Program-made: the position numbers and the translations under genes
The notes under the pieces: generated by a model
Database searches by the model: none
Told to the model about the DNA's origin: nothing
The model's input: only the letters and a program-made list of their open reading frames with translations
From: Polaribacter marinus
GTDB lineage: Bacteria; Bacteroidota; Bacteroidia; Flavobacteriales; Flavobacteriaceae
Reading direction: 5' to 3'
DNA: 64,000 nucleotides
Assembly (NCBI RefSeq): GCF_022662535.1
Contig: NZ_JAKQYM010000005.1
Coordinates: 124,001-188,000, forward strand
Shown: positions 50,969 through 61,076 of the stretch, in pieces
How positions within the stretch are numbered: the first letter of the stretch is position 1
Layout of the letters: every line of letters begins with the position of its first letter

Positions 50969-52141
50969 ATGAACAAAATATATTCATTATTAGTAATCAC
51001 ATTTGTTTTTATTTCTTGTGGAGAAAAAAAAGCAACATCTATAGAAGATTTAATTACCAAAGGATCTTTAAAAGAATTAACAGCTAAAAAGAAAGAAATC
51101 ACTAGTAATTTAGAAGCTATAAATACAGATTTAGCAGCTATAAACAATGCTATTTCAAAAAAAGACACTATAAAAAAACTTCCTTTAATTACAACCATTA
51201 CTGCAAAAGAAGAAATTTTTAAACACTATTTAGAAATTCAAGGAAATGTAAAAACAAAACAAAACATTTTAATATATCCAGAAATGCCTGGAATTTTAAA
51301 GAAAATTTATGTAAAAGAAGGACAATCTGTAACTAAGGGGCAACTATTAGCAACTATTGATGATGGAGGATTAAGCAATCAAGTTGCTCAACTAGAAGCA
51401 ACAACACAATTAGCTAAAACAACCTACGAACGTCAAAAACGTTTATGGGAGCAAAAAATAGGTTCAGAAATTCAATTTTTACAAACAAAAACAAGTTACG
51501 AATCTCAAAGAAACCTTTTAAAACAACTTAAAAGTCAACAAGCTAAAGCATCTATAAGAGCTCCTTTTTCTGGAGTTATAGATGATGTTATTAAAGAAGT
51601 TGGTACTGTTATTGCTCCCGGACAAGGTTCTGAAGTTTTTAGAATTGTAAACCTAAACAACATGTATGTAGAGGCAGAAATACCAGAAAGATACATCACA
51701 AGTGTTCAGAAAAACAAAGATGTAAAAATAGAATTTCCAGTACTTGGAACAAGTGTTAACAGCACAATAAGACAAGTTGGTAGTTTTATCAACCCTAATA
51801 ATAGATCTTTTAAAATTGAGGTTCCTGTGGCAAATAAAAACGGAAATGTAAAACCCAATTTAACTGCCAAACTTCAAATTAACGATTACACAGATACGAA
51901 AGCAATTTTGATTCCTCAAAGTATTATTTCTGAAAATGCTAATGGAGAACAATTTGTTTACGCTATTAAAGACAAAAATGCTAATAACGAAGCCATTGCA
52001 GAAAGAGTAATTATTAAGACAGGAAAAACTCAAGGAAACTTTATAGAAGTTTTAGACAACCTACCTGTTGGCACAGAAATTATTAAAGAAGGTGCACGTA
52101 GTGTAAACAATGGACAAACAGTAAAAGTTATCAATAAATAA
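50969..52141 (+). CDS. RND efflux periplasmic adaptor (membrane-fusion lipoprotein)
   Basis: A 390-residue adaptor with a lipoprotein signal (lipobox ISCG, Cys about 17). A helical stretch (about 28-70, SLKELTAKKKEITSNLEAINTDLAAINNAISKKD) is followed by the barrel-sandwich/lipoyl halves (ILIYPEMPGILKKIYVKEGQSVTKGQLLATIDDGG and KASIRAPFSGVIDDVIKEVGTVIAPGQ), the alpha-hairpin between them and a beta-barrel domain. It links TolC to the RND pump. It lies 9 bp after the tolC-like gene. Confidence 0.94.
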   Translation: MNKIYSLLVITFVFISCGEKKATSIEDLITKGSLKELTAKKKEITSNLEAINTDLAAINNAISKKDTIKKLPLITTITAKEEIFKHYLEIQGNVKTKQNILIYPEMPGILKKIYVKEGQSVTKGQLLATIDDGGLSNQVAQLEATTQLAKTTYERQKRLWEQKIGSEIQFLQTKTSYESQRNLLKQLKSQQAKASIRAPFSGVIDDVIKEVGTVIAPGQGSEVFRIVNLNNMYVEAEIPERYITSVQKNKDVKIEFPVLGTSVNSTIRQVGSFINPNNRSFKIEVPVANKNGNVKPNLTAKLQINDYTDTKAILIPQSIISENANGEQFVYAIKDKNANNEAIAERVIIKTGKTQGNFIEVLDNLPVGTEIIKEGARSVNNGQTVKVINK

Positions 52142-52149
52142 AAATATTA

Positions 52150-55100
52150 ATGATGACAGATCAAAAAAAGAAAGTTGATAAAGAGTTTAAATTATCCTCT
52201 TGGGCAATACATAATAAAACAACCATTTATGTACTAATGGCTGTGTTATTTTTCTATGGTATTTCTGCTTACTTAAGTATGGCCAGAGAAAATTTTCCAG
52301 AGGTAAAGGAAACTAAAATATACATCAGTACAGTTTTCCCTGGAAATACAGCAGAAGATATAGAAAAACTGATTACAGACCCTTTAGAAGATGAAGTAAA
52401 AACAATCAGTAATGTGGTAGAAGTTACTTCAACATCTCAAGAAGACTATTCTATGGTAATTGTTGAGTTTGATGAGAAAATTTCTGTAGAACTCGCCAAA
52501 CAAAAAATTAAAGACGAAATAGCTACAGAAACTTCTAGTGAAGATTGGCCAACATTTAATGGTGCTAAAATAGAACCTAATGTGTTCGATTTAAGTATGT
52601 CAGAAGAAATGCCGATTTTAAACATAAATATTTCTGGTGATTATCCTGTTTATAAACTAAAAGAATTTGGCGAATACTTACAAGATGAAATAGAAGATTT
52701 ATCTGAAATTAAAAAAGTAGACATTCGAGGTGCACAAGAAAAAGAAGTTGAAGTTGCGGTAGATATTTATAAAATGATGGCTGCAAAAGTTAGTTTTAAC
52801 GACATAACTTCTGCCATTAGCAACGGAAACGTAACCATGTCTGCCGGTAATTTTATTACTAGTGGACAAAGAAGAACTGTTAGAATTATTGGTGAAATTG
52901 ATAAACCAAAAGCTTTAGAAGATTTTGTAATAAAATCAGAATTCAACAATCCAATTTATTTAAAAGATGTAGCTACCGTTGCTTTTAAAGACAAAGACAA
53001 AACAACTTACGCAAGAGAAAAAGGAAATGCAGTTGTTATGTTAGATGTTAAAAAAAGAGCTGGAGAAAACATGGTTGCAGCTTCAGAAAAAATACAAGCA
53101 ATTGTAGACGAAGCTATAGCTAACCATTTCCCTAAAGATTTAAAAATCACCATTACAAATGATCAATCTTCTAAAACGATTGGTCAAGTAGATGACCTTG
53201 TAAACAACATTATTTTTGGAGTTATCTTAGTGGTTACCGTATTAATGTTTTTCTTAGGTTTTAAAAATGCAGTCTTTGTTGGATTTGCAATACCAATGTC
53301 TATGTTTATGTCTTTAATGATTTTAAACTTACTTGGCTATACCATGAACACCATGATTCTTTTCGGATTAATTATGGGGTTAGGAATGCTGGTTGATAAC
53401 GGAATTGTTGTCGTAGAAAACGTATATCGTTTGATGGATGAAGAAGGAATGAGCAGAATTGAAGCCGCCAAAAAAGGTATCAGCGAAATTGCCTTTCCTA
53501 TTATTATTTCTACAGCTACCACTGTAGCCGCATTTATTCCTTTAGGTCTTTGGCCAGGTGTAATGGGAGATTTTATGGTATTATTACCCATAACTTTATC
53601 TACCGTTTTAGGTTCTTCTTTATTAGTTGCAATCTTCTTTAACTCTGTTTTGGTTTCTCAATTTATGAGTGTAGAAGATATTGACATGCCTATCAAAAAA
53701 ATAATCATCCTAACAAGTATAATGACAGTAATAGGAATTATTGTTTTATTAACTGGTGGTGCTTATAGTGCACTTGGAACTATAATGATCTTTACCGCAA
53801 TTATGTTGTGGATTTATAGATTGTTTTTAAGAGGTTGGGCAAATAGTTTTCAAAACAAAATACTACCAATATTAGAACGTTGGTATGAAAATAGTTTAAG
53901 AAAGGCACTAACTGGAAAAAAACCTTATTTTTTAGTATTAGGTACTAGTGTACTTTTACTTGCTTCTTTTGTTGCTTTTGGGTGGTCTTTAAAAACACAA
54001 AGAACCAAAGTAGAGTTTTTCCCAGACAATAAACCAAACCAAATAATTGTATATATCGAATATCCTGAAGGGACAGATATTCAAAAAACAAACTCAATTA
54101 CAAAACTAATAGAGAAAAAAGTAGCAGACGTTTTATATAGTGATGAATATATGGATGGAGACTACAACTTTATGGTAGAAAGTTTAGTCTCTCAAGTTGG
54201 TGAAGGCGCAGGAAACCCTCAAACTGATGGCGGTTCTGCTGCAGAAATGCCACACAAAGGAAAAATTACCGCTTCTATGAGAGAATACAAATATAGAAGA
54301 GGTTTAGATAGTGAATTGATGCGTCAGAAGGTACAAACTGCTTTAGTGGGTATTTATCCAGGAGTATTAATCTCTGTAGAAAAAGATGTAAACGGTCCAC
54401 CTGTTGGTTCACCTATCAATATTGAAATAGAAGGTGATGATTATGCAGAATTAATTCACACAGCCCAAAGAATGCGAGATTTCATCAACACAAAAAGCAT
54501 TTCGGGTATTGATGAATTAAAAATTGATGTAAATAGAGACAAGCCAGGAATGGAGGTTTTGGTTGATAGAAAAAAAGCAGGAGAGTTAGGTGTAAGTACA
54601 GGTCAAGTAGGACAACAATTGAGAGCTTCCATTTTTGGAAACAAAGCAGGTGTTTATAAAGAAAACGGAGAAGATTACGATATTTATGTTCGTTTTAATA
54701 AAGAAGACCGATATAATAAAAGTGCTTTGTTTAATCAGAATATTATCTTTAGAGATATGGCTTCTGGTAAAATAAAAGAAATTCCTGTTTCTACAGTGGC
54801 AACACAAAAAAACAACTCAGGTTTTAGTGCTATTAAGCACAAAGACGTAAGAAGGGTTGTTACCATTTATTCTGCTTTAGCTCCAGGAGAAACAGATGCA
54901 AGTGCTGTTGTTGGAAAAATTCAAAAAGAAATGAAGAGTTTTAAAAATTTACCTAAAGGAATCAAAATTGATTATACAGGGCAAATTGAAGAACAAAACA
55001 AACAAATGTTATTTTTAGTAGGAGCCTTTTTTACTGGATTGGCATTAATCTTCTTCATTTTAATTTTCCAATTTAATTCGATTTCTAAACCAGGAATTAT

Positions 55101-55689
55101 AATGCTTGCTATTTTCTTAAGCTTTATTGGAGTCTTTGGCGGATTGGTAATTTCTGGATCATCATTCGTAATTATGATGACCATGATGGGAATTATTTCT
55201 CTTGCTGGTATTGTAGTAAATAATGGAGTGGTATTATTAGATTATGCTCAGTTATTAATTGATAGAAAAAAAGAGGCATTAGGATTAAAAGAAAATGAAT
55301 ATTTACAAAAAGAAGAATTATTTGAAGCTATTGTAAACGCTGGTAGAGCACGTTTAAGACCTGTGTTATTAACGGCAATAACAACCATTTTAGGATTAAT
55401 TCCTTTAGCTATTGGGTTAAATATTAACTTCTTTAGTTTAGTTTCAGAGTTTAATCCACATATCTATTTTGGAGGAGATAATGTTGTTTTCTGGGGGCCT
55501 TTAGCTTGGACCGTTATTTATGGATTATTTGTTGCTACATTTTTAACATTAATTGTTGTTCCTATTTTATTTTACTTAGTAACTCTATTTAAAATGTGGT
55601 TAAAAACAAAAACTTCTTCTAATAATGAATTAGTTTTGCAAGAAGTACTCAATACAGATCAAATATTAGATGAAAAAAATCAAATCTAA
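52150..55689 (+). CDS. RND-family efflux pump, inner-membrane subunit
   Basis: A 1179-residue AcrB/MexB-superfamily transporter, longer than the usual 1030-1060 because of inserted loops and tail. Features: VLMAVLFFYGISAYLSMARENFPEVKE, the porter domain FPGNTAEDIEKLITDPLEDEVKTI, helix 4 GLIMGLGMLVDNGIVVVENVYRLMDEEGMSRIEAAKKG (the Asp of the proton relay) and, in the second half, GIVVNNGVVLLDYAQLL with AGRARLRPVLLTAITTILGLIPLA. It is proton-driven; the substrate is not deducible. The second-half docking loop contains a Gly-rich insert (GEGAGNPQTDGGSAAEMPH). Confidence 0.95.
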   Translation: MMTDQKKKVDKEFKLSSWAIHNKTTIYVLMAVLFFYGISAYLSMARENFPEVKETKIYISTVFPGNTAEDIEKLITDPLEDEVKTISNVVEVTSTSQEDYSMVIVEFDEKISVELAKQKIKDEIATETSSEDWPTFNGAKIEPNVFDLSMSEEMPILNINISGDYPVYKLKEFGEYLQDEIEDLSEIKKVDIRGAQEKEVEVAVDIYKMMAAKVSFNDITSAISNGNVTMSAGNFITSGQRRTVRIIGEIDKPKALEDFVIKSEFNNPIYLKDVATVAFKDKDKTTYAREKGNAVVMLDVKKRAGENMVAASEKIQAIVDEAIANHFPKDLKITITNDQSSKTIGQVDDLVNNIIFGVILVVTVLMFFLGFKNAVFVGFAIPMSMFMSLMILNLLGYTMNTMILFGLIMGLGMLVDNGIVVVENVYRLMDEEGMSRIEAAKKGISEIAFPIIISTATTVAAFIPLGLWPGVMGDFMVLLPITLSTVLGSSLLVAIFFNSVLVSQFMSVEDIDMPIKKIIILTSIMTVIGIIVLLTGGAYSALGTIMIFTAIMLWIYRLFLRGWANSFQNKILPILERWYENSLRKALTGKKPYFLVLGTSVLLLASFVAFGWSLKTQRTKVEFFPDNKPNQIIVYIEYPEGTDIQKTNSITKLIEKKVADVLYSDEYMDGDYNFMVESLVSQVGEGAGNPQTDGGSAAEMPHKGKITASMREYKYRRGLDSELMRQKVQTALVGIYPGVLISVEKDVNGPPVGSPINIEIEGDDYAELIHTAQRMRDFINTKSISGIDELKIDVNRDKPGMEVLVDRKKAGELGVSTGQVGQQLRASIFGNKAGVYKENGEDYDIYVRFNKEDRYNKSALFNQNIIFRDMASGKIKEIPVSTVATQKNNSGFSAIKHKDVRRVVTIYSALAPGETDASAVVGKIQKEMKSFKNLPKGIKIDYTGQIEEQNKQMLFLVGAFFTGLALIFFILIFQFNSISKPGIIMLAIFLSFIGVFGGLVISGSSFVIMMTMMGIISLAGIVVNNGVVLLDYAQLLIDRKKEALGLKENEYLQKEELFEAIVNAGRARLRPVLLTAITTILGLIPLAIGLNINFFSLVSEFNPHIYFGGDNVVFWGPLAWTVIYGLFVATFLTLIVVPILFYLVTLFKMWLKTKTSSNNELVLQEVLNTDQILDEKNQI

Positions 55690-55710
55690 CTATTTTAGAT
55701 TTTAATAAAT

Positions 55711-55746
55711 AAAAGGGTTGAAATTCATATAATTTCAACCCTTTTT
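55711..55746 (+). terminator. Terminator of the efflux operon
   Basis: A perfect 15-bp stem (AAAAGGGTTGAAATT at 55711-55725 with its complement at 55731-55745) and a CATAT loop, ending in a T-run. It lies 22 bp after the RND stop and just before recX. Confidence 0.92.
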
Positions 55747-55760
55747 GTATTTTCGATTCT

Positions 55761-56246
55761 ATGGTACAAAAGAAGTCTTTTACTGTTGATGAAATTAAAC
55801 GCAAATTAGAACAATATTGTGTTTATCAAGATAGATGTCATAAAGAAGTAGAACAAAAAATGAGGGAATACAATTTAATTCCCGAAGCAAAAGAACTTAT
55901 TTTATTAAGTTTAATGAAAGACAACTTTTTAAATGAAGAACGTTTTGCAAAAAGTTTTGCCCGTGGAAAATTTAGAATTAAAAGCTGGGGAAAACAACGC
56001 ATTGTAAGAGAGTTAAAATTTAGAGATATTTCTACTTACAATATAAAAACAGCACTTAAAGAAATCGATGAAAAAGAATATATATCTACAATTTATAGAA
56101 TATCCGAAAATAGAAATGAAGTGATTTCTGAACCAAACATCTATAAAAGGAAGAAAAAGCTGATTGATTTTTTAATGCGAAAAGGTTTTGAAAACGGTTT
56201 GATTTTTAAAACTGTAAATGATATTATACAAAAAAAGCCTTCATAA
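55761..56246 (+). CDS. recX: Regulatory protein RecX
   Basis: A 161-residue RecX-family protein, a modulator of RecA filaments. It has the tandem three-helix repeats: SFTVDEIKRKLEQYCVYQDRCHKEVEQKMREYNL, LSLMKDNFLNEERFAKSFARGKFRIKSWGKQRIVRELKFRDIS (the conserved FA.sFv..k...G..ri..eL signature) and KKLIDFLMRKGFENGLI. It ends inside the terminator at 56232. RecA is not encoded in the window. Confidence 0.92.
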   Translation: MVQKKSFTVDEIKRKLEQYCVYQDRCHKEVEQKMREYNLIPEAKELILLSLMKDNFLNEERFAKSFARGKFRIKSWGKQRIVRELKFRDISTYNIKTALKEIDEKEYISTIYRISENRNEVISEPNIYKRKKKLIDFLMRKGFENGLIFKTVNDIIQKKPS

Positions 56247-56262
56247 ACATGAAGGCTTTTTA
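56232..56262. terminator. Bidirectional terminator after recX and the T9SS propeller gene
   Basis: AAAAAGCCTTCAT (56232-56244)/ATGAAGGCTTTTT (56249-56261) form a perfect 13-bp stem with an AAAC loop. The left arm overlaps the recX stop codon. The flanks are A-rich and T-rich so it can stop both convergent genes. Confidence 0.9.
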
Positions 56263-56278
56263 TTTTTATATTGTTATT

Positions 56279-59200
56279 CTATTCTAGAATTACTTTTCTA
56301 ACAGCCTGTTTACCATCAACATTAACTTTAATAAAATACAAACCTTTACTCATTAAAGACAAGTCTAAAGAATGTGTATTTTCTTCTATGTTTTTATTAG
56401 TTAAAACTGCTTTACCTAAGTAATTATATACAATTACTTCTGCCTTACCAGTAGAAGCCCATGAAAGATTAAAAATACCACTTGATGGATTTGGGTATAC
56501 TAAGAAGTTATCTTGTAACTCATTATTACTTACAGAAAGTACTGTTCCCTCAATACCAAAATCATCTATAATTACACCTTCTTCACTTTGTGCTTCATCA
56601 GCATAAAAATTAAATCTAAAAATTATATTTGTTTCAGAAGTCAATGCTGCTAAATCATAACTATATTCATGCAACTCTGCATTTGTACCTCCTGCAGGAT
56701 TTGAACTTTCTCCCAAACCAGTCCATTGTTTTCCTGGTAAAGTAGATTGATTTGATGAATTAGTAACGGCAGAACTTGTAAACCAATTTGGCGCCGTAGC
56801 ATCACCTAAAATAGACCAAGTTTTTCCTGAATCTAAAGAATACTCAAAGGTTAAATAATCCCATTCATTTTCTATATCAAATCCCATTTTAAATTTAATT
56901 TTTGGGTTTTCTATAACAGAAAGGTCATAACAGTTTGAATAAAGGTAACTAACTGTATTGTTAGAATAATTCCCTCTTAAACTAGTTCCATACACAAATT
57001 CTCCTGAGGAAGCAGTATTTAACAATGTCCCTTCTGGTTTTCCAATTTTCCATGTATCACCAATGCTTACTCCTGTAACTTCTTGTAATAAACTTTGATT
57101 TGTATCTTCAAAATCATTAATGGAAATAGGATTTGATGTTGGATCGTTTACTTTAAACGAAGCAGAAATAGCATTATTATCTAAATAGCTATCACCGGTT
57201 AGATTCACTGTTACAGCTAAATCAAAATTACCAATATCTAAAGTTTCATCTGGTAATGAAATAGAAGTTGTTTCTAACGAAGCTATAGAGCCAGTCCAAT
57301 TATAGGTGCTTTGTGCAACACCATTTAAAGAATAATCTATTGCTAAACTAGTAATCGTATTTATCCCTTCATTTTTTACTGTTAACATTGGTGCAACAAC
57401 ATCTCCACAATTAATTACTCCATCTAAATTAACAATGCTTTCTAGTTTTACGTCATTTGATTGTAGTACTCTAGGTAAATCTGAAATAAAGACACCTCTA
57501 CCAAAAGTTGCTGCATATATTTTTGAATCTAACTCATTTATTTCTAAATCTCTTACCGCAACGTTTGGTAAATTATTATCAAATGTTTGCCATTCTGTTT
57601 CATTATCATTAATATAATACACTCCTAAAGCAGTTCCTAAATAAAGTGCATTTGTTCCACTTCTTTTATGGAATTTTAATGTGAATTTTCCTTCAGAAGG
57701 AATGTTAGTACCAACGGTTTGAAATGTAGGACTTGCAGAATTGATATTATTAGAAACAAAAACATTACCATTAGTTACTACCCACATTGTATTAGAATCA
57801 AATGGGCTTACTTCCATTCCGTTAATTGTTCCATTATTAAAAACAATACTACTAAATGTTAAACCAGCATCGTTTGTCCTGTATAACTGACTACCTTGAG
57901 CAAGAAATATATTAGAATCGTTGTTTGGATCTATTTCTAAGTGATCTAAATCTCCTGAAAAACCGAAAGAAGACGTTTGTACCCAACCAGTACTTTCTAG
58001 CTTATATAACTTACTATAACCTGCATATAATTTCCCTTTACTATCAGAAATTAAAGGAGTTACCCATTCTCCCCCACTATCTCCAGTACCTGTTTCTGCA
58101 GAAGGAGCAGCAATACCATTGTTTCTTGTTAAACCACCATCTGTAGAAGTATACAAACCTCCTCCGTATTGAATAAATCCATGGTATGTATTTGGTGAAG
58201 ATCTATCTATTGCATTGTCCATTCCATCAGCACCATGATAAACATTCCATCTGTTGTTAGAAAAAGCATACCCTCCATTATCTTGTAACCCACCTACAAC
58301 ATTTCCTGAATTTTGAGCCGAAACAGATATTTTATAAAACTGACTAATTGCCATATTATTGGTTAAATCTGTAAAAGAAGCCCCATCATTTGTAGATTGA
58401 TAAAAACCACCATCTGTACCAGCTAATAATTTACCTTGACTATATCTTAAAAAATGAATATCTCCATGTGTATATTTAGCATCAGTTGGTGCGTTCCAAT
58501 AATTAACTTTGGTAAAATTATCTCCTCCACTTGTCGATTTCCAAATATTTAAGCAACCTACAAAAACAGTATTTTCATCTGTATCAGAAACACCTAAAGC
58601 TAAATCAAACCAAGCTTGTGTGCTTTCTAGTATATTATCTGTTTCTGCCATTTTAGTGAAACTTACTCCACTATTTGTAGATCTATACAGTCCATTAAAT
58701 TCTCTCGTAGAACTATTTTTAGAACTCAACACATATACGTAGTTAGCATTAGCAGGAGTAACATCTAAAACCAATCTTCCAGAACCTGTTAAAGTAGGTA
58801 TAGAAACTGCACTAAATGACTGACCACTATCTGTAGATCTATATACTGTAGTAGGTGATGCACAATACCAAGTAGTAGAGTCTCCTGGTTTCATTTTTAA
58901 ATCTATAATATTTCCAGATCTAACTTGACTCCAGTTTGTTCCTCCATTGGTCGTTTTATACACTCCTATGCTTGTAGCCACTAATAATGTTTGTGTATTA
59001 TTTGGAAAAATATAAATTTCATTCATAGAATAATTACTAGCAAGAGGATTAATCGCAGCTGTACTATTCCATGTCGCCCCACCATCTGTAGATTTCCAAA
59101 CTCCAACCGAGTAAGAATCTGCAGCATCATCATCTCCTGTTGTGATGTATATTGTATCCGAATCCGAAGGATCAATTGCTATTCCAGATACTCCAATTTG

Positions 59201-59731
59201 TGGTAAATGATCTACTAAAGGAGCCCAAGTGCTTCCTGCATCTATAGATTTCCATATTCCTCCGGCGGGTGCTCCAACATAATATATATTTGGATTATTT
59301 GGATCTATTGCAACAGTATTCACCCTACCTTGACCAGAAGACCAAGAAGCCGTGTTAGTATGAGAACTTGGCCCTAAAGATTGCCAATTACTAACATCTG
59401 CAGTTGTTCTACCTGTAATGCTGCTTTTTCTGTTGTTTTTTTTCTCCCAAGCATCCCATAAATCTTTTGCTGGCTTAATTACACCTTTTTCGTCAGTATA
59501 AAAACTCCAATGGTATTTCCATCTTTCAAATGGTTTTAAACCACTTCCTTTTTTATTTCTATCAATTATTGCAAAAAAAGCTTCTGCAGATTTAGATATT
59601 TCTTCTAATGTTAAATTAGATACGCTCTTCCCATCTGCTTTGTCTTTTAATGTCCAAGGAGTATTAATCTGAATTTGTGCTTGTGACACAAAAGAGACAA
59701 AGGCTAAAATAAAGGTTATTTTTTTTATCAT
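56279..59731 (-). CDS. T9SS type A secreted beta-propeller protein (BNR/Asp-box repeats)
   Basis: A 1150-residue exported protein. In order: signal peptide (about 1-18); a helical N-terminal domain (about 22-95, ending KDLWDAWEKKNNRKS); a large propeller with at least eight Asp-box motifs (SIDAGSTW, STDGGATW, TTNGGTNW, STDSGQSF, STNSGVSF, STSGGDNF, STNDGASF, TNDAGLTF; about 110-760); a CARDB-like domain (about 765-865); a jelly-roll/MAM-like domain (about 870-1065); and the type A sorting domain (about 1078-1150, YPNPSSGIFNLSW...GKQAVRKVILE). Asp-box propellers occur in sialidases, sortilin-like proteins and peptidase-associated modules; no catalytic set is recognised. Its start overlaps the upstream lipoprotein gene by 4 bp. 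Confidence 0.88.
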   Translation of the reverse strand: MIKKITFILAFVSFVSQAQIQINTPWTLKDKADGKSVSNLTLEEISKSAEAFFAIIDRNKKGSGLKPFERWKYHWSFYTDEKGVIKPAKDLWDAWEKKNNRKSSITGRTTADVSNWQSLGPSSHTNTASWSSGQGRVNTVAIDPNNPNIYYVGAPAGGIWKSIDAGSTWAPLVDHLPQIGVSGIAIDPSDSDTIYITTGDDDAADSYSVGVWKSTDGGATWNSTAAINPLASNYSMNEIYIFPNNTQTLLVATSIGVYKTTNGGTNWSQVRSGNIIDLKMKPGDSTTWYCASPTTVYRSTDSGQSFSAVSIPTLTGSGRLVLDVTPANANYVYVLSSKNSSTREFNGLYRSTNSGVSFTKMAETDNILESTQAWFDLALGVSDTDENTVFVGCLNIWKSTSGGDNFTKVNYWNAPTDAKYTHGDIHFLRYSQGKLLAGTDGGFYQSTNDGASFTDLTNNMAISQFYKISVSAQNSGNVVGGLQDNGGYAFSNNRWNVYHGADGMDNAIDRSSPNTYHGFIQYGGGLYTSTDGGLTRNNGIAAPSAETGTGDSGGEWVTPLISDSKGKLYAGYSKLYKLESTGWVQTSSFGFSGDLDHLEIDPNNDSNIFLAQGSQLYRTNDAGLTFSSIVFNNGTINGMEVSPFDSNTMWVVTNGNVFVSNNINSASPTFQTVGTNIPSEGKFTLKFHKRSGTNALYLGTALGVYYINDNETEWQTFDNNLPNVAVRDLEINELDSKIYAATFGRGVFISDLPRVLQSNDVKLESIVNLDGVINCGDVVAPMLTVKNEGINTITSLAIDYSLNGVAQSTYNWTGSIASLETTSISLPDETLDIGNFDLAVTVNLTGDSYLDNNAISASFKVNDPTSNPISINDFEDTNQSLLQEVTGVSIGDTWKIGKPEGTLLNTASSGEFVYGTSLRGNYSNNTVSYLYSNCYDLSVIENPKIKFKMGFDIENEWDYLTFEYSLDSGKTWSILGDATAPNWFTSSAVTNSSNQSTLPGKQWTGLGESSNPAGGTNAELHEYSYDLAALTSETNIIFRFNFYADEAQSEEGVIIDDFGIEGTVLSVSNNELQDNFLVYPNPSSGIFNLSWASTGKAEVIVYNYLGKAVLTNKNIEENTHSLDLSLMSKGLYFIKVNVDGKQAVRKVILE

Positions 59732-60249
59732 TTCATTAAAGTATTTAAAAGTATTGAATCATTTTTTTTCTTAACTGCAATTACATCGTTTATATCATCA
59801 TTAGGTATTGGAACTGATAGTACATAGTGTTTTATTTTCCATGTATCTTTATTTTTTTCTAGAACACCAGAACCTCTACAAGTTCCCATCCAAGTATCTA
59901 AAAGTTCATCAAACCAAACAACTTCTTGTAACTTACTTACGTAAATATTACGTTTTAAAGTTTTAAAACTCCAAGCTTTTCCTTTCTCAAAATAAGGTTT
60001 GCTGAAATTTTGAAACTGTTTTTTAGTCCAATTTTCTGTGGCATCTGTGCCTATATATACAGAAATGCTATCCATTTTTTCAAAATAGCCATTAAAATCC
60101 GCATCTGCAGCAGCTTTGTGCCAATTGTTTAACAACAAATTTACATCAGATTTTATTAACGAAATACTTTTACCGTTAGTTTTCTGTTTATTTTGACTAC
60201 AATTAAACAGAAAAATTACAAAAATCGTTAAAAAACTATATTTTTTCAT
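59728..60249 (-). CDS. NTF2-like (SnoaL-type) lipoprotein
   Basis: A 173-residue protein with a lipoprotein signal (MKKYSFLTIFVIFLFNC, Cys17) and an NTF2/SnoaL-like cone fold: VNLLLNNWHKAAADADFNGYFEKMDSISVYIGTDATENWTKKQFQNFSKPYF, then VVWFDELLDTWMGTCRGSGVLEKNKDTWKIKHYVLSVPIPN. Such domains bind small molecules or act as processing partners. It overlaps the propeller gene by 4 bp and the upstream lipoprotein gene by 14 bp, so the three are translationally coupled. Confidence 0.8.
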   Translation of the reverse strand: MKKYSFLTIFVIFLFNCSQNKQKTNGKSISLIKSDVNLLLNNWHKAAADADFNGYFEKMDSISVYIGTDATENWTKKQFQNFSKPYFEKGKAWSFKTLKRNIYVSKLQEVVWFDELLDTWMGTCRGSGVLEKNKDTWKIKHYVLSVPIPNDDINDVIAVKKKNDSILLNTLMK

Positions 60250-60904
60250 TGCTTCTTTTATTAATCTTAGAGAATTTTTTTCGCTTTAAAAGTTCCTCTT
60301 TTGAAGCATTTTTCTTTTTTAATATCTTTTCTTCTCTTTTTTTATCTATTGTTATTCTAGAAATACTATCAATTTTTGTAGTATCTAAACCAATATAGTT
60401 TATGTTGATATCAATTTCGTCTTCAAAACGTTTTTTAGAAAATACTGCATTTATCTTAGAATTAACTGCAGAAAATGCACTTAATACTTTATCTGTTTGT
60501 TTTGTAATCTCTTCTGCTTTTATTGCAGGTATAAAAGTCATGTCTGCCAATCTTAAGGCTTCATTATTTAAAATATCGATCCTTGTATTAAAAGAAGGAG
60601 TATCAAAAATTTCTGGTTTTGGATTCTCTTTTAAATTCATAACAAGATCTCTTAACTCTAAAGCATTACTTAAAGCTTCATTGTCAGAAGTTTTTTTGAA
60701 CCTATCAAAAAACCGATATAAGGTGGTATACTCTTCCCAACTTTCTGTTTCTTTTTTAAATGCAGGAAGAACTTCCTCTATAGGTTTATAATTTCTAATA
60801 ATACTTAGTTCTGATTTTTTTTCAACACCATTAACTTCTTTTTCTTGTTCTTTTACACAAGAAAAAATAAGCAACACACTAAGAAGAAATAATAGTTTTT
60901 TCAA
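60236..60904 (-). CDS. Lipoprotein of unknown function
   Basis: A 222-residue lipoprotein (MKKLLFLLSVLLIFSC, Cys16). The mature part is mostly helical (ESWEEYTTLYRFFDRFKKTSDNEALSNALELRDLVMNLKENPKPEIFDTPSFNTRIDILNNEALRLADM), followed by a highly basic C-terminus (EEKILKKKNASKEELLKRKKFSKINKRSNEKI). No family is recognised. It is first of the three overlapping leftward genes ending with the secreted propeller. Confidence 0.75.
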   Translation of the reverse strand: MKKLLFLLSVLLIFSCVKEQEKEVNGVEKKSELSIIRNYKPIEEVLPAFKKETESWEEYTTLYRFFDRFKKTSDNEALSNALELRDLVMNLKENPKPEIFDTPSFNTRIDILNNEALRLADMTFIPAIKAEEITKQTDKVLSAFSAVNSKINAVFSKKRFEDEIDININYIGLDTTKIDSISRITIDKKREEKILKKKNASKEELLKRKKFSKINKRSNEKI

Positions 60905-61042
60905 AATAAAATTTTAAGTGGATAAAAATAAGCATTTTATATTCATCTGTAATTTGATTTCACAAAAAAAACCGATTTATCTCCATGTTTTTTTATTGAA
61001 TAATTATTTTAATCAATTTAATTTACGAATACTTAAATTAAG

Positions 61043-61050
61043 TAACTTTG
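61043..61050 (+). promoter_or_regulatory. -7 element of the threonine-dehydrogenase-like gene
   Basis: TAACTTTG is an exact TAnnTTTG match, 27 bp before the ATG at 61077. No clear -33 element is seen. Confidence 0.5.
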
Positions 61051-61076
61051 TTTTTATTAAAAACTTATTTTTATAA

